A stretch of 13,988 nucleotides of DNA. Source: Muribaculaceae bacterium. Lineage in GTDB: Bacteria > Bacteroidota > Bacteroidia > Bacteroidales > Muribaculaceae. Below, piece after piece: positions 7,432 to 13,988 of this stretch. The position numbers were made by a program, and so were the translations under genes. Position 1 is the first letter of the stretch. The number at the start of each line of letters is the position of its first letter. The notes under the pieces are model-generated. The model was not told the origin of the DNA. It was given only the letters and a program-made list of their open reading frames with translations, and ran no database searches. Location of the stretch: assembly GCA_017962285.1 (NCBI GenBank), contig JAGCVR010000194.1:1-13988 (forward strand), in the 5' to 3' direction.

Positions 7432-7977
7432 CTACAGGAATATCCCCTTGAGCAGAAGTTGGATTACCACAGGAGTGCAAATCAGCACCAGTGATGTTAT
7501 AACGACAAATTTCCTCACCTTTGGTCTTTCAAGAGCCAGAAATTCGCAGCCACAATAAACGATATAGAACAAATAGAACACGAGAAAATAAAGTGGCGCA
7601 AAATGCGTTGGAAGCAGATTGTCTAAAAGCTGGAGCAGAACCAGGAAAATCAGACAATAGATTATAAAGTCGTTGTGCCGGGAGTTGAACGAATTGGTGC
7701 GGTTCAATTCCGGATAGAAGCCGTCGAGAAGGAAACTTGTGAAATATAGGGTGATGAAATAGCTGGAGAACGATGTTATCGCCAGCATCAGCGATGTGGC
7801 GAGGGTAATCGTGGAGTCGAACAGCATGGGTACGAATTCCGAAATAGCAAGCAGCGCAAGCAGCGGGTAAAACGCGCGAGCAAGCAGGTCCTGTGTAGCG
7901 ATGCTGCTTTTGTTCACTTCGTCCCATCCATATTTTGGGCTCACGATAACCAGCAATATGTTGCGAAAGATATCCAT
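7432..7977 (-). CDS. Yip1-like multipass membrane protein (181 aa)
   Basis: An integral membrane protein with about five hydrophobic segments and short polar loops. The opening MDIFRNILLVIVSPKYGWDEV resembles the start of bacterial Yip1-domain proteins, where a helix is followed by a P..GW motif; the function of these proteins in bacteria is unknown. The frame extends to an ATG at 8004, but I chose the internal ATG at 7975-7977 (the tenth codon) because a strong promoter has its -7 box at 8002-8009. Transcription would therefore start near 7995-7998, downstream of the 8004 codon. The gene heads a probable unit with smpB, 59 bp downstream, the lipoprotein and the metallo-hydrolase. Confidence 0.7.
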   Translation of the reverse strand: MDIFRNILLVIVSPKYGWDEVNKSSIATQDLLARAFYPLLALLAISEFVPMLFDSTITLATSLMLAITSFSSYFITLYFTSFLLDGFYPELNRTNSFNSRHNDFIIYCLIFLVLLQLLDNLLPTHFAPLYFLVFYLFYIVYCGCEFLALERPKVRKFVVITSLVLICTPVVIQLLLKGIFL

Positions 7978-8001
7978 TAATGCTGTATCACAATTTGGAA
8001 A

Positions 8002-8031
8002 CAAAATTACAAATAATAATTGATTTCACAA
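8002..8031 (-). promoter_or_regulatory. Promoter of the Yip1-smpB-lipoprotein-hydrolase unit
   Basis: Minus strand: TAATTTTG at 8009-8002 matches the -7 consensus TAnnTTTG, and TTG at 8031-8029 (within TTTTG) lies exactly 19 nt upstream, the usual spacing to the -33 box. The predicted transcription start near 7995-7998 leaves a leader of about 18-21 nt before the ATG at 7977. This is one of the two best promoter matches in the window. Confidence 0.7.
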
Positions 8032-8131
8032 AAGCCACAGATTATAACGCTCGGATTTCTGTGCCAATTTGCCGTAACGTCATATAAGTAACTTTACCAT
8101 CACCGATACAGACTAATTAGATTTTATTTAG

Positions 8132-8139
8132 TAACTTTG
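8132..8139 (+). promoter_or_regulatory. -7 box upstream of the FtsX-family permease, with a second similar box at 8089-8096
   Basis: TAACTTTG at 8132-8139 matches TAnnTTTG exactly and would start transcription near 8144-8147, about 17 nt before the ATG. A related sequence, TAACTTTA, lies at 8089-8096 with TTTG at 8068-8071, 17 nt upstream. The two boxes share AGTAACTTT, 43 bp apart, and may be tandem promoters. No TTG is found at the right distance for the proximal box. Confidence 0.55.
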
Positions 8140-8162
8140 CCCCATAGAATACTCGGAAAGCA

Positions 8163-9410
8163 ATGATTTGGGAATGGTTCATAGCACGTAGGCTGGCATT
8201 GCGCGGAACTGGCGCCAATGGTTCGCTCAGCCTTACCATCGCACAGGTGGGAATAGTGCTTTCGCTTGTGGTGATGATTCTGGCCATTACCATCGTAACT
8301 GGTTTCAAGGATGAGGTGTCGGGTAAAATCTATAATCTGGATGCTCACGTTAAAATCACCAATTCGCTCTTGGGGAATCCCGATCAAGAAGTGAATACGA
8401 TTAATTATGCCGAAGTGGCAAATATCCTGAAGAACGAACCGACGATAAGTGCCCGCATAAAAAACGTGTCGCTTGTGGTGGAAAAATCGGCGGTAATCAA
8501 GACCGATTCCGACTTTTGCGGTGTTATTTGCCGCGGCGTGGACAATGGCTTCAACTGGGATTATTTCTCAAATGCCCTTGTGGATGGTCGATTGCCGAAA
8601 TCCAGTGAGCAAAACGAAGTGATTATTTCACGAACCATTGCCCGTAAAATGAATCTGGGAGTGGGCGACAGGGTTTATGCGTATTTTATCGATGACCGTA
8701 TGCGTGCCCGACGGCCAGTGATAGTGGGTGTCTATAATACCGATTTTGAGACATTCGATGAAACGATTCTCCTGTGCAACATTGCACTTCTTCAAGGTGT
8801 GAACGGATGGAATCGCGACACGGGGAACTATGTGGCTGTGAACCTTCGCGACGTGAACAATATCTGGCAGGATTCGCACGACATCTATTCAGCGCTCTCG
8901 CGTCATGTGGTGAACGACAACCTGCCGTCGTTGTTCAATGTGAGCAACACCCAAATTGCAAATCAGCAGTTCTTTTCCTGGCTGGGCATGCTCGACATGA
9001 ACGTGGTGGTGATACTGACGTTAATGATGATTGTGGCAATGTTTACCCTTGTGGCAGCGTTGCTGATGATTGTATTGGAGCGGATAAGGCTCATAGGAGT
9101 GCTTAAGGCGCAGGGTGCCACAAACGGCGCTGTGAGGCGCGTATTTCTTCTGCTTACCGGAAAACTGATACTTTCTTCGGTCATTATAGGAAATGTGTTG
9201 GGGCTGGGGTTGGCTTGGATACAGAAACATTTTCATATTCTTGCCCTTGACCCTGAAGCATACTATATGCCGTGGGTGTCAATCACAATTAATCCAACGG
9301 CGATTCTGCTTCTGAATCTGGGCGTGATACTCGTTTCATATCTCACTCTCATCGCGCCTTCGCACATAATATCATCAATAAAACCTACGACCACACTCCG
9401 CTACGAATAA
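8163..9410 (+). CDS. FtsX/LolE-type ABC transporter permease (415 aa)
   Basis: Inner-membrane permease with the MacB/LolCE layout: one N-terminal membrane helix (about 24-47), a large periplasmic domain (about 50-275), then three C-terminal helices (about 278-305, 328-352, 378-399). The start MIWEWFIARR fits the conserved N-terminus of LolC/E proteins. The cytoplasmic loop after helix 2 reads ERIRLIGVLKAQGAT (306-320), the segment that couples to the ATPase in this family. The likely role is extraction of lipoproteins from the inner membrane for transport to the outer membrane, but other FtsX-family substrates are possible. No LolD-type ATPase gene is adjacent. It is transcribed alone and ends 7 bp from the stop codon of the convergent M16 gene. 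Confidence 0.88.
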   Translation: MIWEWFIARRLALRGTGANGSLSLTIAQVGIVLSLVVMILAITIVTGFKDEVSGKIYNLDAHVKITNSLLGNPDQEVNTINYAEVANILKNEPTISARIKNVSLVVEKSAVIKTDSDFCGVICRGVDNGFNWDYFSNALVDGRLPKSSEQNEVIISRTIARKMNLGVGDRVYAYFIDDRMRARRPVIVGVYNTDFETFDETILLCNIALLQGVNGWNRDTGNYVAVNLRDVNNIWQDSHDIYSALSRHVVNDNLPSLFNVSNTQIANQQFFSWLGMLDMNVVVILTLMMIVAMFTLVAALLMIVLERIRLIGVLKAQGATNGAVRRVFLLLTGKLILSSVIIGNVLGLGLAWIQKHFHILALDPEAYYMPWVSITINPTAILLLNLGVILVSYLTLIAPSHIISSIKPTTTLRYE

Positions 9411-9417
9411 TGCGGGA

Positions 9418-10704
9418 TTACAATTCAATGTTACCAGCGATTGTTACAATCATGTCGTCGGGGTTGAGATAGCTGACAGCCATCTCTTGCAGAATGGATG
9501 GCGTGATGGTGCGGATAGTGTGGACTTGAGCATTGTAGTAATCGGGCGAAAAGCCGTTGGTGAAAACATTCGACGCATATTCGGCACGGGAGAAAGGCGT
9601 GTCGAGAATCTTGGCGAGCGTGCTCATCATGTGCTGTTTCACTATGAAAAGTTCGTAGTTGCCGATTGGCTCATTTTGCAGTCGTTCCATCTCGCGTTTC
9701 ACTTCATCTATTACTTGCCAGGTGTAGGCAGTGGCACACTCAGTGTCGATATCGATGTGTCCTTCGTAATTTCGTCCCGACAGAGTCGCGCTTATCCCAT
9801 AAGTGAGACCTTTTTCTTCGCGGATGTTTTTCATGAGCCGACTGCCGAAATATCCGCCCAGAGCCATCACCAGGATGCGAATGGGCAGATAATCGGGGTG
9901 TGGACGTGGTGGAGTCTGCACACGGATTTTTATTGCACTTTGAACGGCATCGCTTTGGGTTATTACACCGATTTTTTTGTTTGTACGGTGCGGCACGATG
10001 TCTTCCAAGAGAGGGCAATTTGCTACTGGCGTTTGCCACTGTCCGAGGGTCTGCTCCAGTGTCTTCAGCTCGTCATCGGTAATGTGACCTGCCAGGGTTA
10101 TTACAGTGTCTTTTGCTGAATAGAAATAGTGATGAAACTGCTTTGCGTCTTCGCACGTAATGGCTTTCACGCTTTCACCCGTAGCAGAACGTGAGAAAGG
10201 ATGCTCCGGACCGTAATAGATGCGGTACATTTCATTCTCGGCGAGAGTGCGGACACGTTTCAACTGGTTCCTCACATAGCTTGCCATGCTGTGGGTTATC
10301 ACTTCCACCTGTCGATTGGGGAATGTGGGAGTTGATAAGCTTTGGAGCAATATGTCGCAGGTTTTTGCAAAACTGGAATTAAGCGAAGATAACACAATCC
10401 CGCACCTGTGGTCGAACGATGATTGCTGCCTGAGAGTCCCCAGATAATCCAGTTGCTCGGCAACAGTGACTGCGTCCTGTTTTGCGTTTCCCTCGAATAT
10501 CGCCGATGCCGTGATTTCGGCAAGAAGAGGGGAGGACTCTTCATAGCATCCGCCGGGGACATATATCGACAGTTTGTTCACGTCGTCTTCTCCGTCGCCC
10601 ACAACCATCAGTTTCATGCCATTAGGCAGGGTAATCACCTCTGGCATGGTAAACTCAATGTCCATGTCATAACTGACTGCCGGGGCTTTATCTCTCTGTG
10701 CCAT
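9418..10704 (-). CDS. M16 (insulinase/PqqL-like) family protein lacking the zinc site (428 aa)
   Basis: Two M16 halves in the size of the single-unit M16B proteins. Active members bind zinc through HxxEH in the segment GLAHFLEHM; here the aligned stretch is LAEITASAIFEG (61-72), so both histidines and the glutamate are replaced (E63, A66, S67). The C-terminal half keeps the substrate-interacting R/Y motif, IREEKGLTYG (294-303), and GYFGSRL before it. In other bacteria such proteins act as non-catalytic partners of an HxxEH subunit, clamping the peptide. There is no signal peptide, so it is probably cytoplasmic. It starts 23 bp after the kdsB stop and is probably cotranscribed. No active M16 gene lies in the window. 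Confidence 0.88.
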   Translation of the reverse strand: MAQRDKAPAVSYDMDIEFTMPEVITLPNGMKLMVVGDGEDDVNKLSIYVPGGCYEESSPLLAEITASAIFEGNAKQDAVTVAEQLDYLGTLRQQSSFDHRCGIVLSSLNSSFAKTCDILLQSLSTPTFPNRQVEVITHSMASYVRNQLKRVRTLAENEMYRIYYGPEHPFSRSATGESVKAITCEDAKQFHHYFYSAKDTVITLAGHITDDELKTLEQTLGQWQTPVANCPLLEDIVPHRTNKKIGVITQSDAVQSAIKIRVQTPPRPHPDYLPIRILVMALGGYFGSRLMKNIREEKGLTYGISATLSGRNYEGHIDIDTECATAYTWQVIDEVKREMERLQNEPIGNYELFIVKQHMMSTLAKILDTPFSRAEYASNVFTNGFSPDYYNAQVHTIRTITPSILQEMAVSYLNPDDMIVTIAGNIEL

Positions 10705-10727
10705 ATCTCCTTTTATTCCTTCTTATT

Positions 10728-11501
10728 TCATCTTTCACTTCCTGCGCACAGCGAAAGAAACTCTTCAGCGCGAGCCAAGTCTTGAGGCGTGTCAATTCCA
10801 ATGGTCTCTTCGTTGCTTATACCGACGCGGATAGTATAGCCGTTCTCAATCCAGCGGAGTTGTTCAAGCGACTCGGCAATTTCCAGCGGCGACTGAGGCA
10901 AACGAGTGATTTGCTCAAGCACTTTTGCCCTGTAGGCATACATCCCCAGGTGCGTGTAGAATTGAGTTGATTTGGGCCAGTCTTCAGGCTCAATTCCTCG
11001 AACATACGGTATTACCGAGCGGGAAAAATAACGTGCGTTCATGTTCTTGTCCACCACCACTTTGGGTGAGTTGGGATTTGACAGTTCAGGGAATGGACGC
11101 GTTGGCGGGAATGGCTTAACCAGGGTGGCAATGTCGGTCAGCGGGGCGTCAAAACACTGCATGATGGATCGCAACTGTTCTGCCGAGACAAATGGCTCAT
11201 CACCTTGGATGTTGATTATGACGTCTTCACCGCCACCATTTTTCTCGTAAGCTTCAAAGCAACGGTCGGTGCCGCTTTTGTGGTCGGCACGCGTCATCAC
11301 GGCCTTGCCGCCGAAACGATTTACTTCTGCAACGATTCGTTCATCGTCGGTGGCAACGATTACATTACTCAGAACCTGGCTCACTTGCATCCACACCCGT
11401 TCTATTACGCTGTGGCCGCCCAACTGTGCCAGTGGCTTGCCGGGGAAGCGGGTGGAAGCGTATCTCGCAGGAATTATTCCAATAAACCTTAAATTTTCCA
11501 T
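10728..11501 (-). CDS. kdsB: 3-deoxy-manno-octulosonate cytidylyltransferase (CMP-KDO synthetase), 257 aa
   Basis: Activates the lipopolysaccharide core sugar KDO with CTP to CMP-KDO in the cytoplasm, the substrate for attachment to lipid A. Motifs in order: the nucleotide-binding IPARYASTRFPGKPL (10-24), ATDDERI (50-56), SGTDR (76-80), NIQGDEPF (97-104), HLGMYAYR (184-191), ESLEQLR (210-216) and IGIDTPQDL (234-242). These are diagnostic for KdsB rather than NeuA. Length is a few residues above the roughly 250-aa norm, through a slightly longer C-terminus. A -7 box lies at 11523-11530. The M16-like gene follows 23 bp later. Confidence 0.97.
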   Translation of the reverse strand: MENLRFIGIIPARYASTRFPGKPLAQLGGHSVIERVWMQVSQVLSNVIVATDDERIVAEVNRFGGKAVMTRADHKSGTDRCFEAYEKNGGGEDVIINIQGDEPFVSAEQLRSIMQCFDAPLTDIATLVKPFPPTRPFPELSNPNSPKVVVDKNMNARYFSRSVIPYVRGIEPEDWPKSTQFYTHLGMYAYRAKVLEQITRLPQSPLEIAESLEQLRWIENGYTIRVGISNEETIGIDTPQDLARAEEFLSLCAGSER

Positions 11502-11522
11502 TATATATTATTTATTCAGCCA

Positions 11523-11530
11523 CAAAGTTA
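11523..11530 (-). promoter_or_regulatory. -7 box upstream of kdsB
   Basis: Minus strand 11530-11523 reads TAACTTTG, an exact TAnnTTTG match. The inferred transcription start near 11516-11519 gives a leader of about 15-18 nt before the ATG at 11501. I see no TTG at the -33 position. The box would drive kdsB and probably the M16 gene after it. Confidence 0.55.
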
Positions 11531-11623
11531 CATAATTAAAGGAAAACTGTAAACTCATTTTTCACCAAATTATTTGCCGCCTTAACCCAGTTCGGCCTAA
11601 TGACCGATTTGGCTTTAATGTGC

Positions 11624-11655
11624 GACGAGTGGTACACTCCCATGCACCACTCGTC
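11624..11655 (-). terminator. Perfect 10-bp stem-loop downstream of the OmpA-family gene
   Basis: GACGAGTGGT at 11624-11633 pairs perfectly with ACCACTCGTC at 11646-11655 around a 12-nt loop. On the minus strand it begins 25 nt after the OmpA-family stop codon, so it is a probable transcript end or stabilising structure. No T-run follows in that direction. The remaining spacer to kdsB (11531-11623) shows only weak short inverted repeats. Confidence 0.5.
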
Positions 11656-11680
11656 TTGAAATGCTAATTCTTGTATAGTG

Positions 11681-12958
11681 TTATTTCTTTATGAATTCCA
11701 CGCGGCGATTCTTGGCGCGACCTTCGTCGGTCTTGTTGTCGGCAACGGGTTCGTGCGAACCTTTGCCCACTGGTTTCAGGTTCCATTCGTCCACCCCAAG
11801 ACCCACAAGAGCTTTCACAACGGCCTCGGCTCGTTGCTGTGACAACGGGTCGTTGATCTTGTCGCTGCCCTGATTGTCGGTGTGCCCTTGAACCTCAAAA
11901 CGTACGTTCGGGTTTTTCTTCATATAATCTGCCACTTTCTGGATTTCGTCCATCGATTCACCCTTGAGCGTGGCCTTGCCGGTCTCAAAGAGAATGTTGT
12001 TGGTAACGAACTTGCCGGTCTCAGCCATGGCTTTTTCCACTGCGGTCATGCTCTGTTCGTTGCGGTCGTAGAGAGCCACAGCGCCCTTTGCCAGACGAAC
12101 GTTGGTGATATATGTGATGTGGTCATCCCAGAATTCTGTGCTCAGAGTAAAGTAATCTGCAGCAAGAGCGTTAGGAATGTTGATTACACGTTGATTGTTG
12201 ATGTAAACTTTCAGCGCACGTTTGTTGAACGAAAGTGCAAAGTGGTTCCAGTCGTTGTAATTGTAGATGTTTTCCAAGGAATAATTCCCTTGAATCTGAC
12301 TGTCAGTATTTGGCTTGGCAATATCCCATCCCATATTGTATGTGAACAGGTATATCTGGGAAATGCCCTGGTCATCGGCTTTCTTTAACCATAGACTATA
12401 AGCCGAGTTGTGGTCTTCTTCTCCTGTAATGAAGAAATCGAATTCCAGTGTATAAACTTCAGGAAGATACTTCTGGTTGCCGTCTTCGATGAGGGGGGTG
12501 ATTTCTGTATCGGAGCCATGTTCGAATTTGATAGCCTTCTTGCCGTTCATGACAGCGACCTCGGCATTATTGTTCAGCAAATCCCATTTTGAAGGGAATT
12601 CGCCCATTTGCTCGCCGGCAAAGTCGTCTTCGAAAATCACCACTGAACCAGGCACGAAATCGCTCTTCACCTCTTCGCCCTTGGCTTTCTTTTTATCAAC
12701 GTTTTTCACGTTTTGATTTTCATAAGTTTGTTCAGATTCCTGGCTCTCGGCATTTTTGTTTTTCTTGTTCTTCTTGCCGTTGAGCACATCGTCCATTGCA
12801 TCGTCCACAGCGTCGTCCACTTTCTGGGTCACCTTGTTTTCAACCTTGTTTTTCGCACTGTTTATCGCACGATTACCCAGGTTTTTCAAAAGTTGTGCGT
12901 TCATAGCCGGGCACAGAATCAGTGCCGCTAGCACCATGAGAATACTTAATTTTTTCAT
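11681..12958 (-). CDS. OmpA-family cell-wall-anchoring protein with a concanavalin-like insert (425 aa)
   Basis: An exported protein. A signal peptide with a probable type I cleavage after AMNA (residue 21) is followed by a highly charged helical stretch rich in Lys, Asp and Asn (about 22-98). Residues about 104-292 look like a jelly-roll (concanavalin/LamG-like) domain: EDDFAGEQMGEFPSKWD, DWNHFALSFNKRALKVYINN. The C-terminal OmpA domain (about 310-425) has NILFETGKATLKGES, GHTDNQG (358-364) and GRAKNRRVEF (413-422). D361 and R376 match the pair that binds diaminopimelate of peptidoglycan in OmpA. There is no transmembrane beta-barrel, so this is a periplasmic wall-binding protein rather than a porin. 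It is flanked by its own promoter and a hairpin, so it is probably monocistronic. Confidence 0.9.
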   Translation of the reverse strand: MKKLSILMVLAALILCPAMNAQLLKNLGNRAINSAKNKVENKVTQKVDDAVDDAMDDVLNGKKNKKNKNAESQESEQTYENQNVKNVDKKKAKGEEVKSDFVPGSVVIFEDDFAGEQMGEFPSKWDLLNNNAEVAVMNGKKAIKFEHGSDTEITPLIEDGNQKYLPEVYTLEFDFFITGEEDHNSAYSLWLKKADDQGISQIYLFTYNMGWDIAKPNTDSQIQGNYSLENIYNYNDWNHFALSFNKRALKVYINNQRVINIPNALAADYFTLSTEFWDDHITYITNVRLAKGAVALYDRNEQSMTAVEKAMAETGKFVTNNILFETGKATLKGESMDEIQKVADYMKKNPNVRFEVQGHTDNQGSDKINDPLSQQRAEAVVKALVGLGVDEWNLKPVGKGSHEPVADNKTDEGRAKNRRVEFIKK

Positions 12959-13015
12959 TTCAGTTTATGGTTAAAATGTTTATGTTTTCTTGAATAAAGT
13001 GTTGTTTGTGAAATG

Positions 13016-13046
13016 CAAATATATACAATCTTTTTAACTTGACAAA
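13016..13046 (-). promoter_or_regulatory. Promoter of the OmpA-family gene
   Basis: Minus strand: the -7 box TATATTTG lies at 13023-13016 and the -33 box TTTG at 13046-13043, separated by 19 nt, the best Bacteroidota promoter match in the window. Transcription would start near 13009-13012, giving an AT-rich leader of about 51-54 nt before the ATG at 12958, noticeably longer than the leaders of the neighbours. No Shine-Dalgarno sequence is seen. Confidence 0.75.
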
Positions 13047-13094
13047 TATTTAATGTTGAAAACAACGTGCATCCCGATTTTGAATGTAGTTAAA

Positions 13095-13898
13095 CTACTC
13101 ATTTCGCTGGCGCACCGCCTCATAGAGAAGAATTGCCGCACTAACCGAAACATTGAGCGAGTCCATTGCGCCGTTCATTGGTATTCTGATATGGGCATCG
13201 GCTGCGTGGCGCCAAGCATCGGTGAGTCCGGTGTCCTCAGTCCCCATTACAATAACGGTGGCATGGCGCATGTCGGTGTGGTAATAGAGTTCGGAATCCT
13301 GTAGTTGTGCTGTCAGTATTCTTATCCCATGGGATTTCAGGAACAAGATACATTCTTCGCTGGAACATTCCACAACAGGGATGCGGAAAACCGAACCTAT
13401 GGAACTACGGATGAGGTTAGGGTTGTAGAGGTCGGTCTTGCTGTCGCACAGAATCACAGCATCTGTGCCGGCAGCCTCTGCACTTCGCAGAACTGCGCCC
13501 ACGTTTCCGGGCTTCTCCACGCTCTCAAGGACGGCAATCAGCGGGTTCTCGCTGAGGTGCAAGTCGGCGAGCGTCAGCATCCGGGGCCTGACTATCGCAA
13601 TAATCCCCTCAGTGCTGCCGCGATATGCAATCCGTTCGTAAACCTGCCTGCTGACCTCAATCATTTGGGATCCGGATAAGGATAATTGACCAAGGTCAAT
13701 ATCATTGCAGAACTGGCGGCAAAAGTAAATTTCCTTTATCTGAAATCCTGCGTCGATGCAATGACCCAACTCCCGCCTGCCCTCAACCACGGCAAGTCCG
13801 GACTCGCGTCGCACCGACGACTTCTGCTGCAGCTCCACGAGGCGTTTTATCCGTGGGTTCTGCGTGCTGTTTATCTTCAGGTTTTCTTCCATTTCCAT
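13095..13898 (-). CDS. TrmH/SpoU-family RNA 2'-O-methyltransferase (267 aa from the chosen start)
   Basis: A SPOUT-class enzyme transferring methyl from S-adenosylmethionine to ribose 2'-OH of tRNA or rRNA; which RNA is not readable here. Numbering from the upstream ATG at 13925, the N-terminal RNA-binding domain (about 20-110) includes NPRIKRLVELQ and GLAVVEGRRE. The knotted catalytic domain has motif 1 EKPGNVGAVLRSAE (137-150), motif 2 IVMGTEDTGL (225-234) and motif 3 RIPMNGAMDSLNVSVSAA (247-264). The frame reaches 13925, but a TAACTTCG sequence at 13913-13920 resembles a -7 box, placing that ATG above the transcription start. The ATGs at 13898 and 13892 are better and lie next to where homologues begin. 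The C-terminal TAG overlaps a short palindrome. Confidence 0.88.
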   Translation of the reverse strand: MEMEENLKINSTQNPRIKRLVELQQKSSVRRESGLAVVEGRRELGHCIDAGFQIKEIYFCRQFCNDIDLGQLSLSGSQMIEVSRQVYERIAYRGSTEGIIAIVRPRMLTLADLHLSENPLIAVLESVEKPGNVGAVLRSAEAAGTDAVILCDSKTDLYNPNLIRSSIGSVFRIPVVECSSEECILFLKSHGIRILTAQLQDSELYYHTDMRHATVIVMGTEDTGLTDAWRHAADAHIRIPMNGAMDSLNVSVSAAILLYEAVRQRNE

Positions 13899-13912
13899 TT
13901 CACTTGATTTGA

Positions 13913-13920
13913 CGAAGTTA
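13913..13920 (-). promoter_or_regulatory. Weak -7-like box upstream of the RNA methyltransferase gene
   Basis: Minus strand 13920-13913 reads TAACTTCG, one mismatch from TAnnTTTG. It would start transcription near 13906-13909, 8-11 nt before the ATG at 13898. No -33 TTG is present at the usual distance. The rest of the right edge (13926-13988) is AT-rich and shows nothing else I can name. Confidence 0.35.
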
Positions 13921-13988
13921 CACAAAAAAGTGCAGATTATTGTTATAATTCATGAGTTTTGCATTAAATCGGAATCCCAAAAGTTCAA

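Noticed and set aside
7961..7970. TTGCGAAAGA recurring at 21-30 and 7961-7970, with a near copy around 3107-3116
   Set aside because: Two of the occurrences lie inside coding regions as ordinary codons and lack the inverted partner seen at 1-31, so this looks like coincidence and not a dispersed repeat.
13086..13098. 13-bp palindrome GTAGTT-A-AACTAC at the methyltransferase stop
   Set aside because: Realistic pairing leaves only about 4 bp around a 5-nt loop, too weak for a terminator, and no T-run follows.
1..13988. Search for mobile elements, CRISPR arrays, tRNA or rRNA genes, toxin-antitoxin or defence genes, and invertible promoters
   Set aside because: No transposase or recombinase gene, no spaced repeats, no paired long inverted repeats around a promoter and no RNA-gene signature was seen; the region reads as core chromosome.

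Overview
The window looks like an ordinary chromosomal segment of a Bacteroidales bacterium, most likely Muribaculaceae, Prevotellaceae or a close relative (inference). Upstream regions carry the Bacteroidota promoter box TAnnTTTG, twice with a TTTG/TTG box 19 nt further upstream. Starts lack Shine-Dalgarno sequences and sit in AT-rich leaders. The proteins (Bacteroidota-style OmpA, DprA, GDH, an M16 homologue) fit the same phylum. I see no rRNA, tRNA, IS element, prophage, CRISPR array or defence locus, and coding density is high (13 genes, no gene-free stretch over about 200 bp).

Layout. 1-200: an upstream hairpin and the gdhA promoter. 201-1541 (+): gdhA, glutamate dehydrogenase. 1542-1726: convergent spacer with two hairpins and a 9-bp triple tandem repeat. 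5053 down to 1727 (-): a three-gene unit lepA, hot-dog thioesterase, dprA (GTG start), with 10-11 bp gaps and a promoter just before lepA. 7977 down to 5194 (-): a probable four-gene unit of Yip1-like membrane protein, smpB, lipoprotein with a BamE/SmpA-like C-terminus, and PhnP-like metallo-beta-lactamase-fold hydrolase. 7978-8162: divergent promoter region. 8163-9410 (+): FtsX/LolE-type permease, meeting the next gene tail to tail with 7 bp between stops. 11501 down to 9418 (-): kdsB and an M16-family protein whose metal site is lost. 12958 down to 11681 (-): monocistronic OmpA-family protein with a concanavalin-like insert, a clear own promoter and a hairpin after the stop. 13925 or 13898 down to 13095 (-): TrmH/SpoU-family RNA methyltransferase.

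Functional themes are translation quality control (LepA, SmpB, RNA methyltransferase), envelope biogenesis (KdsB, LolE-like permease, lipoprotein, OmpA) and basic metabolism (GDH). I did not find a convincing undescribed system. The items most worth a second look are the catalytically dead M16 protein without a neighbouring active partner, the BamE/SmpA-like lipoprotein beside smpB, the OmpA protein with its charged helix and jelly-roll insert, and the non-coding structures between genes. Two likely start-site corrections (7977 and 13898/13892) follow from promoter positions.
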